Part shown: positions 51,386-61,700 of the stretch, piece by piece
Layout of the letters: each line of letters begins with the position of its first letter
How positions within the stretch are numbered: the first letter of the stretch is position 1
DNA from: CAZQHK01 sp964593455
GTDB taxonomy: Bacteria; Muiribacteriota; CAYSPT01
Length of the DNA stretch: 64,000 bases
Direction of reading: 5' to 3'
Assembly: GCA_964593455.1 (NCBI GenBank)
Contig: CAZQHK010000024.1
Location: 5,492-69,491, forward strand
Position numbers and translations under genes: made by a program
The notes under the pieces: generated by a model
Seen by the model: only the letters and a program-made list of their open reading frames with translations
Databases searched by the model: none
Told to the model about the DNA's origin: nothing

Positions 51386-51414
51386 TTGAAATACTGTTTG
51401 CCTTCCACTATAAT
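51386..51414 (+). promoter_or_regulatory. Promoter of the iscU-like operon
   Basis: TTGAAA at 51386-51391, 17-base spacer, TATAAT at 51409-51414, a near-consensus sigma-70 promoter. Transcription would start near 51421, leaving a leader of ~110 bases. The gene-free stretch 51208-51531 otherwise holds nothing I recognise. Confidence 0.7.
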
Positions 51415-51435
51415 TATCGCAAAGTTAGCTTTAAA

Positions 51436-51510
51436 CCCGAAAACTGCAGTAGCCATTCTGCTGCGGCCATTTCCTTCGCCTCGTGCCGAAGCCAACTGGC
51501 AGTTTCCGGG
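51436..51510 (+). promoter_or_regulatory. Long hairpin in the iscU leader
   Basis: CCCGAAAACTGC (51436-51447) can pair with GCAGTTTCCGGG (51499-51510) with one mismatch, and two more A-T pairs extend the stem. The stem ends 8 bases before the GGAGG of the gene, so folding might expose or hide the site. This is read by eye, with no folding calculation. Confidence 0.4.
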
Positions 51511-51531
51511 TTAACAACGGAGGAAATCGTG

Positions 51532-51975
51532 ATGGCCGGAAGCGGCTTGTATGGCGACATAGTCATGGACCATTTCATGAATCCGAGAAACATGGGAGAA
51601 ATGGAAGATGCTGATGCTGTGGCCGAAGTCGGCAACATTGTTTGTGGTGATGTCATGCGGGTATATCTCAAAATACGGGATGAGATTATCGAAGACGTAC
51701 GGGTCAAAACATTCGGTTGTGGCGCGGCCATCGCCAGCAGTAGTATGATCTCTGAAATGGTTAAAGGGAAAACCATCGAGCAGGCACTGACTATCACCAA
51801 CGAGACAGTGGTGGAAGCTCTGGGTGGGCTACCCGAAACAAAAAAACATTGTTCGGTGCTGGCCGAGGACGCCCTGCTGGCTGCTCTCAAGAATTACTAT
51901 GAGCAAAAAGGAATTGATCCCAATGCCTTGGATGAACTAAAACAAACCGTGCAGAAGAATCAATTAACGGAGTGA
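51532..51975 (+). CDS. IscU/NifU-type iron-sulfur scaffold protein
   Basis: A 147-residue scaffold on which iron-sulfur clusters are built. The conserved residues are present: VGNIVCGDVMRVY (Cys38, Asp40), KTFGCGAAIASSSM (Cys63) and KKHCSVLAEDALLAAL (Cys107 with His106). Start is ATG 51532, 8 bases after GGAGG; the longer frame to 51367 begins upstream of the promoter and is rejected. No cysteine desulfurase is nearby. It is followed by a cNMP-binding protein after 6 bases. Confidence 0.93.
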   Translation: MAGSGLYGDIVMDHFMNPRNMGEMEDADAVAEVGNIVCGDVMRVYLKIRDEIIEDVRVKTFGCGAAIASSSMISEMVKGKTIEQALTITNETVVEALGGLPETKKHCSVLAEDALLAALKNYYEQKGIDPNALDELKQTVQKNQLTE

Positions 51976-51981
51976 TCGATA

Positions 51982-52659
51982 ATGAGCGATGCAGCGGTAA
52001 TGAAGACTTTTTCGAAAGGTGAATACCTGTTTAAAGAAGGAGAGTTGACCACCGAAGTATACATACTTACCAGAGGTGGTGTGGAGATTACCGTCGGCGG
52101 AAAACCGGTAACCATAATTATTGACGAGGGAAGCTTTATCGGGGAGATGTCGGTTCTTCTGGGGAAACAACGTACGGCCACTGCTGTTTCGATTACCGAT
52201 TCCGAATTCATGGTCATCGAGGGAGAGAAGATTTCCACGCTTCTTCAGACTATGCCCAACATGGGGCTCAAACTTTTGAAAGACCTGGCCAAGCGGGTTG
52301 AGCAGACAACCGGGAAACTGGTGAACCGCGAACGTCAAATCAACGATTTTTCTGACCAGCCAGCGGAATCAGTACCCAGTTTTGATGAATATCTGGAGAA
52401 AATAGAATTAAGTGAAATTGGGGAATTACTGGCGGAACTCTACAAGGAACAGCTGTTCCGGCGGCGTCCAGCCAGTTTTGAAATAGCCGGACGAGAATAC
52501 AATCGGTTCAAGAATGATCTGGACTGTTTGTTGGAAAACCGATACAGTACCGTGCAGGACATGATGGATTTGGCCCAACAGACGGATATCCGGGGACAGT
52601 TCAAGGCTAAACTGCACGAGCGGTATAAGAAGGACTTGAAGTTCGCCCAAACGGGTTAG
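51982..52659 (+). CDS. cNMP-binding domain protein with helical tail
   Basis: A 225-residue protein: one cyclic-nucleotide-binding beta-barrel about 5-120 (FKEGELTTEVYILTRGGVEI, EGSFIGEMSVLLGKQRTATAV, the Arg-Thr-Ala-Thr cassette) and a helical C-terminal part about 130-225 (ELYKEQLFRRRPASFEI). No DNA-binding domain is seen, as for the protein at 4733. It is sandwiched between the iscU-like gene and a HEAT-repeat gene (7 bases). Confidence 0.87.
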   Translation: MSDAAVMKTFSKGEYLFKEGELTTEVYILTRGGVEITVGGKPVTIIIDEGSFIGEMSVLLGKQRTATAVSITDSEFMVIEGEKISTLLQTMPNMGLKLLKDLAKRVEQTTGKLVNRERQINDFSDQPAESVPSFDEYLEKIELSEIGELLAELYKEQLFRRRPASFEIAGREYNRFKNDLDCLLENRYSTVQDMMDLAQQTDIRGQFKAKLHERYKKDLKFAQTG

Positions 52660-52666
52660 GGAGAAT

Positions 52667-55273
52667 ATGATGAGCAGTCTGCCAGAGAGAGTCGCGGACC
52701 TGAAACGCGTCGCCAGCGGCGAATCACCGAATATCAAAAAAATAATTGAGGCGCTTTCCGATCCGGTACGGGGAGTACAGGAGGAAGTCATAGCTCTTCT
52801 GGTTTCCTGTGGCGACGAGGTAGTACCGGCCCTGGAAGACGCCGTTCAAACCGGTGATCATCTCCGAGCAGCCGGGGCGCTCAAGGCTGCAATCAGGTTA
52901 GGCCGCCAAGGCCAGCCGGTTGTCCTCAAAGCCCTGGAAACGGATGATGAATCGCTGTTGCTCGGCGCCCTGGCCATCTTGCCTGTCCATATCCTTCCTG
53001 AAGGGATAAAGTCGCTGGCAGAACTCTTCTGCCACTCCAGTACCGCGGTGAGACAGGGAGCGGCAGTTTTGCTCGCCGCAGCCAGGGAAACCGGCGCAGC
53101 CGATGAAGCTGTTGACGTACTCTCGAATTTTATCGAGTGTCGTTGTTTTCCACCTGTTTCCTCCCCCGAGGAAGGGGAGTCGTCCCTGACCCGGGAAAAG
53201 GAAGGAAGCGGGATTTTTTTAGCGGCAGCGGTCCTTGGAGGGCTCCTCGGGAACGGAGCCAGGGATACGTTTAAGAAGTATTTTGATTCCGGCGATCCCT
53301 CTCTGATAGCAGTCGCGGCTCATGTCCTGGGCGGCAGCGGTGGTTCGGAAGCAATTCGGGATCTGGTTAAACTGCTCCAGCATCCTTCTTCGGTAGTCCG
53401 TACCGCGGCGCAGGAAGCGCTTATCATCGCGGGCAGGGAAGCGTTGCCCCTGCTTAAAGTGGTTTTATCAAAAAGCTCTTCGGCCTTGAGAGAGCGGGCT
53501 CTGACGGTTATGTTCAGGATCATGGGCGAAAGAAGCGGGCCATTGCTCACCAAGATGATGGCCGCTGGTACCGAACTCAAGCTATCGGCCCTCATAGCCC
53601 TTAAATCTATCCGTGAACCCGGTTTTATTCCTTGTCTGGTGCAAGCTCTGGATGACGGATCCAGCCTGGTGGTGCGGGAAGCCCGCCATCGCCTGATTGA
53701 GCTAGGAACATTAGCAGTACCACCGCTTTGCGGACATACTTCAGGAATTTCCGGAAAGACACTGGAGTCGATATGCCTGGTACTTGGAGAAATTGGCCGC
53801 TCGTCCGGCCCGGCCCTGGCCCGGTTGCTCAAACAGGCCGGTGACCCGGTCAAAAAAGAAGTTATCCGAACCATGGATGTTCCCCTGGAAGAAGCGATGA
53901 TTACCGCGCTAACCAATCTGTTGCCGGAATGTGGTGACGCGGTCCGGAAAGAGATTGCCCAAAAAGTAGGAAAAAGTGGTGAGAAAGCGATCTCTCCGTT
54001 GGTAGGGATTATGCTTTCTGAGCACGTGGGAGTCTGGTACTGGGCCGCCCGCGCCCTGGCCGACACGAAAGATGCCTGGAAATCATGGCTGAAAAAAGAG
54101 TTGAAGGAAGAAGAACCGGAAAAGAGAATCGGTGCGGTCAAGATATTGGGCAGGATGAGTGCCGCTCTCCCTGCCCGTGAACTGTTGCTGATGGCCTCGA
54201 GTCTCCGGCCGGCCGATATCGACCTGGCTGTCCAGGAAATGAGAACGTGTGCGCCGGCGACATTCTATCTCTCCATTGTCGATGATCTGGAAACCCTTAA
54301 AGATATTTCAACCGAATTTTTACTCAAAGGACTGCTGGCAGCCGCTTTCCCTCTTGTTGGGACCCGCGTGCTCGATCGCCTGGCTGATGAGGAAAACCCA
54401 TGGGTCCTGCAGTTCCTCCTGGGAGTCGTGAGCGGGGAACGGTTGGAAGAAGCCATGCCTCTGATCCTGTCAATGCTCGATCATTCGGAAACATCCGTCA
54501 GATACGCTGCTATTTCCGCCTTGAGCGGAGAACCTTTACCGGGCAAGAAGGGACCTCTTTTGAACCGTATCAGGGAAACCGAAGGTGAAGAGCGGTTGCG
54601 GCTGTTGGAAGCCCTGGCGGATCTTGAAGACGAGAATGTGTTTTCCGTATTGTTTTCGTCCTACCTGGAAGGGGACAAAACGGAGCGTGAGAAAATCGTT
54701 TCCTTGCTGCGCGCAAATCCTTCGGTGAAAATGATCAGATCGGCGGTGAAACGGCTTGCCATCGAAGGTGGAGACCGTTGTGAGACACTGCAGAACCTGC
54801 TTGCTTTTTCCATGGTTTCCGAGGAGCAGACCGAAGAGCTTAAGGCGATTATTCAGGACCGCAACCCGAAGGTGCGGTCAGCCACCTATGGAATACTGCA
54901 GAAGATGGGGACAAATGAGGCGTTTTCCTTGTTGGTGCAAGCCTGCCGCGGAGAAGGTGATCCGGTCATATACCAGCGCTTGTTCAACGACCTTATCCAC
55001 GAGATGGTGGGAGGGAAATCAGAATGCCGGCAATTGATGGAACCGTACCTGAAAGAGATGGGCGCTGAGGCGGCGATACCACTGGTGCAGGTACTGAAGG
55101 AGACGGATTCCGGTGATTTTCTGTATATGACTCTCAGCCAGATGGTAGAGAGGATCGGTGAGGATGCCCTCGATGTTCTCGATACCCTCAAGGAAGACAA
55201 TGACCGGCGTATCGCTTCCATATCCGCTACCCTGGCCGACAACATCAGGCGTTCGTTACTGGTAGGCGTGTAA
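52667..55273 (+). CDS. HEAT-repeat protein downstream of a cNMP-binding protein
   Basis: An 868-residue cytoplasmic protein of about 25 divergent HEAT-like repeats (VVRTAAQEALIIAGREAL, SALRERALTVMFRIMG, VRYAAISALSGE). A hydrophilic insert near 160-180 interrupts the array (PVSSPEEGESSLTREKEGSG). No catalytic motif is visible. It starts at ATG 52667, 7 bases after the cNMP gene, and is the last gene of that operon. The likely role is a scaffold that reads the nucleotide-sensor's state; this is inference. Confidence 0.85.
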   Translation: MMSSLPERVADLKRVASGESPNIKKIIEALSDPVRGVQEEVIALLVSCGDEVVPALEDAVQTGDHLRAAGALKAAIRLGRQGQPVVLKALETDDESLLLGALAILPVHILPEGIKSLAELFCHSSTAVRQGAAVLLAAARETGAADEAVDVLSNFIECRCFPPVSSPEEGESSLTREKEGSGIFLAAAVLGGLLGNGARDTFKKYFDSGDPSLIAVAAHVLGGSGGSEAIRDLVKLLQHPSSVVRTAAQEALIIAGREALPLLKVVLSKSSSALRERALTVMFRIMGERSGPLLTKMMAAGTELKLSALIALKSIREPGFIPCLVQALDDGSSLVVREARHRLIELGTLAVPPLCGHTSGISGKTLESICLVLGEIGRSSGPALARLLKQAGDPVKKEVIRTMDVPLEEAMITALTNLLPECGDAVRKEIAQKVGKSGEKAISPLVGIMLSEHVGVWYWAARALADTKDAWKSWLKKELKEEEPEKRIGAVKILGRMSAALPARELLLMASSLRPADIDLAVQEMRTCAPATFYLSIVDDLETLKDISTEFLLKGLLAAAFPLVGTRVLDRLADEENPWVLQFLLGVVSGERLEEAMPLILSMLDHSETSVRYAAISALSGEPLPGKKGPLLNRIRETEGEERLRLLEALADLEDENVFSVLFSSYLEGDKTEREKIVSLLRANPSVKMIRSAVKRLAIEGGDRCETLQNLLAFSMVSEEQTEELKAIIQDRNPKVRSATYGILQKMGTNEAFSLLVQACRGEGDPVIYQRLFNDLIHEMVGGKSECRQLMEPYLKEMGAEAAIPLVQVLKETDSGDFLYMTLSQMVERIGEDALDVLDTLKEDNDRRIASISATLADNIRRSLLVGV

Positions 55274-55462
55274 CATTCCTGTTTTGTTTAATCCACCAGG
55301 TTCATCAAAGATCCTACAGCCAACCGAGTCATTCGCCGGCTTTGCTTGTAAGCAAAAAATGCTTGTGAAATAAATAGATAATCCATTTGTCTTTCTCCAC
55401 TATTATCCTTACAAACGAGAAGGAAGCTCGCGAGATTGAGATTGGAAATCTACTACTTCAAA

Positions 55463-55695
55463 CACCTTGCTTTCTACACTGATATTCTAGAGGGGGGAGG
55501 ACGACGCCAAATGACGTATGGACTTTAATGTGGGCGTTAAGGTGCGAGATTAAAAAAACACATCTAAAATGAAAAATGAGATTTGAGATTTTTACCCGGG
55601 CGGAGGCTGGTTCCTTCCTGTAAACGTTAGTGTCTCATATAGCGTAGCGAGAGCTTCTACTCCCCCCCTCAAGTAAGAAGTGTAGAAAGTAAGGT
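55463..55695. repeat. Imperfect inverted-repeat element between operons
   Basis: Left arm CTTTCTACAC (55470-55479) and right arm GTGTAGAAAG (55680-55689) are exact complements, and matching continues outward (CCTT/AAGG) and inward through a G-run (AGGGGGGAG) against a C-run (CTCCCCCCCT). The block is about 233 bases, non-coding, and looks like a second type of miniature element. The rest of the gene-free stretch 55274-55815 has repeated GAGATT-type words and AT-rich tracts; I see no RNA gene in it. Confidence 0.5.
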
Positions 55696-55815
55696 TGAGA
55701 TTTTAGTTGCGGGTAAGGCGATTCCTCCGTACAATGGAATATTACAGTATTTTGATATACGTGCACGCGTTTTTACAAAGTTCGCCGTCTTCTATAGACG
55801 ATCGGAGGAGTTTGA

Positions 55816-58677
55816 ATGAAGTTCCGGTTTTCGTTGGTCATCATGATCGCAGCAGCTGTTTGCCTGCTTATTATAGATCAGGCCTCGGCCGGCGACTTGG
55901 TTTTTGTACCGGACGCCGCCTGGAAGCGGGCATTTGGCGATGTACCTGAAAAAGCTGCCGCCAACGATCCGGACCGTGGACTTCCTCTGGGCGGTATCGG
56001 CGCCGGAAACATGGTCTGGACCTATTCGGGGAATTTCAAACACTGGCAGATTGATACCGGCGAAATCTATGAAGGGGTTGTCCCGGGCAACCAGTTTCAC
56101 CTGGCGGTTAGAAACATCTCACAGGATTCTGCAGCCGCCGAAGCGGTGACGTTCAACACTTCAAAGCTCAAATTTGCATCATGGAAGACTGTGAAAGTCG
56201 GCAGCGGGAACTATGCCGTCCTCTATCCCAGGGGAGTCGCCAACTGGGAAAAGACCGGCCTGGCGGTAACCACTGGTTGTGAGTTTTATTCACCAATACT
56301 TCCCCATAATTACCGGGAAACAAGCTATCCCGGTTCCGTTTTCAACTGGCGGATCAAGAATCCTACCACCGACACCTATCAGGTTACCCTGGCGGTCTCA
56401 TGGGAAAACAAGGTTCCCACCGATCAGCGTCGGGCTGGACTCAAAACTCGTCTGACGAAACGAGGAGACCATGTGGCTCTGGTTCTCGATTCCACTACCG
56501 GTACCGAGGAAATGGGGGCAGGAACGGAGTTCGCTTTGGCGGCTACGAACTCGTCTCAGCGGCAAGTTTCCGTGCGGGGACACTGGAACCCGGAGGGAGA
56601 CGGTGCCGACCTTTATGATGACCTCCTCGATGACGGCTTACTTGATGGCTCAGGTTTGGGTGAGTCTCCGGACAGGAGTGCTGCTGCCCTGGCTGTGACT
56701 GTTACTCTTAGACCGGGTGAGACTGCCGACATTCCGCTGACCATTGCTTGGGATTTCCCCATTATAGAGTTTGCCGCCCACACGCAGTGGTACCGCCGTT
56801 ACACGGAATATGTCGGAAGGTCGGGTGACGCTTCGGCGGAAGTGGCAATTCAACTTCTTGAAAAAAACGATGCTTTGCTGAGAGAACTCATTGCCTGGCA
56901 GAATTCGGTGGTTAACGATCCGCGAATACCCCGTTGGCTGGGGTGCGCCCTGTTTAACGAGCTTTACTTTTTGGCTCAGGGCGGCACTATTTGGGAAGCC
57001 GGATTGAAATCGGGTCACGAAGAGGAGTTCTTGGGGCTCCACATAAAGGACAACAAGTTCGCGCTGCTGGAAACCACGACTTACAATTATCCGTTTTACA
57101 ACACCCTGGATGTTGCCTACTACTCTTCAATTGTACTGCCGCTTTATTGGCCCGAGATAGAAAAGGATATGCTGCGGCCCTTTGCCGACGCCATCATGGA
57201 CGAGCCCCTGGGCCAGACGCCTCACGATATGGGTGCTCCCCGTAAGAACGCAGTGGGTTTGGTCTGCCGCTGGAAATGCGATCCGTTTTTCTTTTACGAT
57301 GATTACGGTACGAACCGGTTGAAATGGAAAGACCTGCACTCCAAGTTTGTGCTCATGGTCTACCGCGATTTCTTACTTACCAAGGACCGCAGCTTTCTTC
57401 AGTACATGTGGCCGGCAGTTAAAAGGACCATGGGATACCTGCAGTCAACGGATACCAACGGGAATGGCCTGCCCAACAACGAGGGGTCCGATCAAACCTA
57501 TGATTTCTGGTCGATGGAAGGTACGAGCACGTATTGCGGCGGGCTCATGGTGGGTGCGTTGGAAGCCAGTCTCGACCTGGCCGAAATTCTGGAAGACGGG
57601 CCGGCGGTCCTGCTCTATCAACCGTGGCTGGAAAAAGCCAGGATAAGCCTGGAGAAAGAAATGTGGAACGGCTCCTATTACCAGTTCGACAGCCAGAGCG
57701 ACAGTGTCATGGCCGATGCCCTGGCCGGAGAGTGGTACGCCAAGATGTGCGGACTTCCGGGAGTATTTCCGGTCACCCGGGCCCGGGCGCACCTAAACCA
57801 TGTATTCGATCTGAACGTGAAACCAATGGAAGACTTCGACGGGGACGGAATCGGTGACCGGGGAGCCATAAACGGCCGGCAGGCCGACGGGTCTCCAATC
57901 CCCAAGACATTGGCCGACCATTTTGAGCCGGTCAAGAATTTTTGGAAGTTTCTCAAGGGCAACTCTCGTACTTCCAAAGCCCGCCGGGATATGGAAAATG
58001 AAATTGAGCGCGAAGTGAAAAGCCCTCGTGGTAAACAGGGGAACTTCATATCGTACCTCTTGTCCAAAATCAAGGAGAAAGGACATGTCCAGGCTTTTCC
58101 CGAAGGCGGCTGGTACCCGGACGAGGTTTGGACCGGTGTCAGTTACGCGCTGTCGGCGCTGATGGTCTATCTCGATCTGCCCGAACCCGGTCTGCTCACC
58201 GGCCGTGGGGTGTATCTCACCACCTACGAAGACGAGTCCTGCGCCCACTGGTTCGCCACTCCGGAGGCCTGGGATTGGCGCGGTCTTAAACCACGGGCCG
58301 ATCTTTATCTCAGACCCATGTCTGTTTGGGGGCTTTACCTGGCTTTGACCGGCAGTTCCACTGATCCTGCCGACCGGCTGGAAAATATTTTTCACCAGAG
58401 AATGAAGGCCAATTTGTCTGTTCTTGAAACGATCCAGAGAACAAATGCCGAGGAAGAACTCGTGAGAAACCTGGCGGTAGCGGTGACTGATGGCACGCTT
58501 GAATATGTGACTCTTTTCCTCGACCGGTGTGAGGATACAGCATCGGACACCATGAAAATGATCTATGGCCGGGTTCTCCAGAGTTTTCTCGAAAGCCTGA
58601 CGGTAATCGTTATTGATGAAGGATCAAGTGAAATCGAGAGCATTTTGGCCCGGGTTAGAAACCTGCTGAGCTCGTGA
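55816..58677 (+). CDS. Secreted GH116 glycosidase
   Basis: A 953-residue exported glycoside hydrolase of family 116 (glucosylceramidase/beta-glucosidase group). Signal peptide about 1-26, then the N-terminal beta domain with GLPLGGIGAGNMVWTYSG and FKHWQIDTGEIYEG. The catalytic barrel holds the nucleophile Glu419 in LLETTTYNYPFYNTLDV and acid/base Asp563 in TYDFWSMEGTSTYCGGLM. About 150 residues beyond the barrel form a helical tail with a DGDGIGDR-like calcium loop near 675-682. Substrate is likely a beta-glucoside or xyloside. Start is ATG 55816, with GGAGGAG 5-11 bases upstream. Confidence 0.92.
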   Translation: MKFRFSLVIMIAAAVCLLIIDQASAGDLVFVPDAAWKRAFGDVPEKAAANDPDRGLPLGGIGAGNMVWTYSGNFKHWQIDTGEIYEGVVPGNQFHLAVRNISQDSAAAEAVTFNTSKLKFASWKTVKVGSGNYAVLYPRGVANWEKTGLAVTTGCEFYSPILPHNYRETSYPGSVFNWRIKNPTTDTYQVTLAVSWENKVPTDQRRAGLKTRLTKRGDHVALVLDSTTGTEEMGAGTEFALAATNSSQRQVSVRGHWNPEGDGADLYDDLLDDGLLDGSGLGESPDRSAAALAVTVTLRPGETADIPLTIAWDFPIIEFAAHTQWYRRYTEYVGRSGDASAEVAIQLLEKNDALLRELIAWQNSVVNDPRIPRWLGCALFNELYFLAQGGTIWEAGLKSGHEEEFLGLHIKDNKFALLETTTYNYPFYNTLDVAYYSSIVLPLYWPEIEKDMLRPFADAIMDEPLGQTPHDMGAPRKNAVGLVCRWKCDPFFFYDDYGTNRLKWKDLHSKFVLMVYRDFLLTKDRSFLQYMWPAVKRTMGYLQSTDTNGNGLPNNEGSDQTYDFWSMEGTSTYCGGLMVGALEASLDLAEILEDGPAVLLYQPWLEKARISLEKEMWNGSYYQFDSQSDSVMADALAGEWYAKMCGLPGVFPVTRARAHLNHVFDLNVKPMEDFDGDGIGDRGAINGRQADGSPIPKTLADHFEPVKNFWKFLKGNSRTSKARRDMENEIEREVKSPRGKQGNFISYLLSKIKEKGHVQAFPEGGWYPDEVWTGVSYALSALMVYLDLPEPGLLTGRGVYLTTYEDESCAHWFATPEAWDWRGLKPRADLYLRPMSVWGLYLALTGSSTDPADRLENIFHQRMKANLSVLETIQRTNAEEELVRNLAVAVTDGTLEYVTLFLDRCEDTASDTMKMIYGRVLQSFLESLTVIVIDEGSSEIESILARVRNLLSS

Positions 58678-58703
58678 AGTATACAGCCGCAGTCTAGTCG
58701 ATT

Positions 58704-61700
58704 TTAATCCTCAGTACGCTGTAATTCTTTGGCTCTCTCCAACCTTGTCAGAAACGGCTTCGCTTGATCATCCATTCCGTGTTCCTGGTAATAGGTGACC
58801 AGAGATTCGAGAGCCGGAAGGTTATAAGGATTAATCGATAGGATGATTTCCGTTTGTTCTAATAACTTCTGGGTATCGGAGACCTGCCGGTAATAATCAG
58901 CCAGAACTTTTCTCAAGGCGTTATTGTTTGGATACTGTTCCAACGATAGCAGGGCGTACTTTTCTGCGTTAACAAAATTGCCGAGGCGGAAATAGCTTAA
59001 AGCTATCGTTTGGTAATACAAATATTTCAAATTCCCGGCCCAGTTTGAGCGGTCGACGTCAAATTGCAGCAATAACGAAACGGCCGCCTGGTGCCGGCCA
59101 GTGGTCGCCAAAACACGCAAAAGATGTCGTAAATAAAAAACATTGGTCGGTCTTTTTTTCAGAAGGAAACGATATCTTCTCTCGGCCTCCGCCCAGTTAT
59201 TCATCTGCTCCTCGATGGCTCCCGCCAGACCATGGATTTCCATCGATCCGGGTGATATCCGCAGTGCTTTATTGATAACGGTTTTCGCCTTAGCCGGGTT
59301 ACCGTTGTTAGCATACAAAACAGCCAGCTTGCTGTAGTTGCTCAATGTATCAGGTTTTTCCTCGATGGCGGCCAGTAATCCGTCAATGGTATCTTCCGCC
59401 GCCGGCTGGTCCGTATTGGTATCAGGTCCGATATCAGGATAGAGGAACTCTCTGTCGGCCGTATGATAGAGTGTTATTCCGTTATCAGGTCTGATAGCGC
59501 GAGCTTCCATCAGAGCGTTTATATCCTGGTAGGCATAAAATCTCAGCATGGTTTTGGCGAAAACCTGGAGTTCCTCTATCTCTTGTTTTTCATTCTCGGT
59601 AGCGTTCACCAGGTACGGCAGAATGCTTGCCTGGTCTCGGTCCAAATCCAGCCTGACAATTTGAGACGACAGATATTTTTCGAGGCCAAATGTAATATTG
59701 TAGGGATAATCATCCGTATTAATCCGCTTTTCGTCTTTGATAAACTCCCGTACCGACTTTTCATCCATGACGAAAAAACTGGCGATATTGACGGCGCGGT
59801 CAAGTTCATACTCTTTAAGTTTGGCTGATTCAGGTATCGAGTCCAGACGGTTTTGAAACCTTTGAAAATCAAGAGCAAACGGTTTGGGAGTGGCCATGAT
59901 AAAAGCCTGATCGGAACCGTAGATACACCAAAAAGTGCAGTGTTTAAACACCTCGGAAAAAGTCTTTACCAGGATTCTGAAAAAGTCCTTCTGAATAGTT
60001 AACGGTATCCATTGGGCGAAGATTCCGTCGGAGGTCAGATGGTTTTTTACCTCACGATAAAATTCCGTGGTGTAAAGGATCCAGCTGTCATAGGTAAACG
60101 GGTGCGTGGCATCAGAGATAATGACAGAATATTTCTTTGGATTCCCGAGCAGGTAGTTACGGCCGTCGTCGTTGACAAAGTGGAATTGCCGATGATGATA
60201 AACATCGTTGTTTATTGCTTTGAAATACGGATTAATCATTCCGGCCTCCGACACGAGGTCTACGACCTCAAGAGAGGAAAGCTGTCCGGTATCAAGAGCG
60301 GCGCCGGCTGACAGACCGGCCCCGAAAGCAATCATCAGCGCTTCTTTTGGCTCATCTGATTCGTGGAGCAGTATGGGCAGCAAACTGAGAGCTTTAAAGA
60401 GCTGAACATGCATAAACTTTGTTGAAACCTCTCCCACACCGTCCAAAAAGAGAAATCGGCCGCCGTCAGGGGAATCGACAACTGCAATATTAGCAACCGT
60501 GCCTTCATGAAATAACTTCGTATCATAGATACTCTCGTCCTGCTTGTTTCGCATCAAGGCTGAAATATAGAGATCCTCGGTTATATTGGGGCACCGGACG
60601 ATGACAACAATCAAAACCACGACACATAATCCTGAAATCAAGGGTGTGATAAGATTTCTCTTGACCAGGAGAATGGTGATGAATCCCAAACAGAGGAAAA
60701 GTATGGAAAAGAGAGAAAGTGTACCCTGGGCCCCTAAAATAGGGACCAAAAAGGTATTTGTCGTCCCGGCTCCGATGACGCCGCCGAGGGTATTTAGGGC
60801 ATAGAGTCTGGCGGCGCTGAACGTTGTCTCGATGTGAAAATGGGTCTGAAATATTTTAATGATAATGGGAAGCAAGCTCCCGATGAATAATACCGGCAGA
60901 AGGATCAAGGCAAAAATAATAACCTTGTCGTACATCGCTGGAAAATCTTTAATCGCTTCTGAATGAAGGAACCGCAGTAACAGTAACGGCGCAGCGGGAA
61001 TTAATATAGCCGCAATCATTATAACGGCTGTGAAAAGCCGCTCCGTTCGTTTGATGAAACCGTGAAAAACGGTTCCGAAAAAGGCACTTACTCCCGTGGC
61101 CGTGAGAAACGCGGTCAACACCATGGCGAATACGAACTTCAAGCTTCCAAAGAATAAAATGATAATCCTGACCAGTAATACCTGGTATGAAAGAGCCACA
61201 AATCCGATGAAGAATGTCGCCAAGCTCAGGACAAAAAATACGCCGCGTCCGAGCGAGGCTTGTGTGTCTTCGCCGATCTTCGTTTCGACACGATCCGGTT
61301 CTTTGTTGGTGTTGAAAACGGCATTAAGTATGAATGCACCGGCGGCCGCCAGAAAATTTAAGAACGCGGCGCAGAAAAGCGTTCGCTGTATTCCCAGTCT
61401 GGGTAACAAGAAATAACCGGCTACAATACAACCCAGAGCTGCTCCCAGAGTATTGATACTGTAGAAATATCCGGCCTGAGAAGCTCTTTTGACAAACCGG
61501 TCTCGTGACAACGATGAAATAATCGACGGATAGGTGGCGCCCATGAGAAAGGTGGGGATAGTGAGAACACATAACGTTAGAGATACACGGGCGGTATGGA
61601 TAAATGGCGTGCCGGCAACAAACGGGGCGATGGCTATAAAGGCTTTTGAAAGCAGGTGAAAAACGAAGGGCGAAAACAAAACATACAGCCCTATAGAAAA

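Noticed and set aside
51367..51531. 55-residue N-terminal extension of the iscU-like protein
   Set aside because: It begins upstream of the predicted -35/-10 and is unlike the IscU family.
55274..55815. A tRNA or other RNA gene in the long intergenic region
   Set aside because: No cloverleaf or conserved RNA motif could be found by eye; the repeats explain most of the structure.
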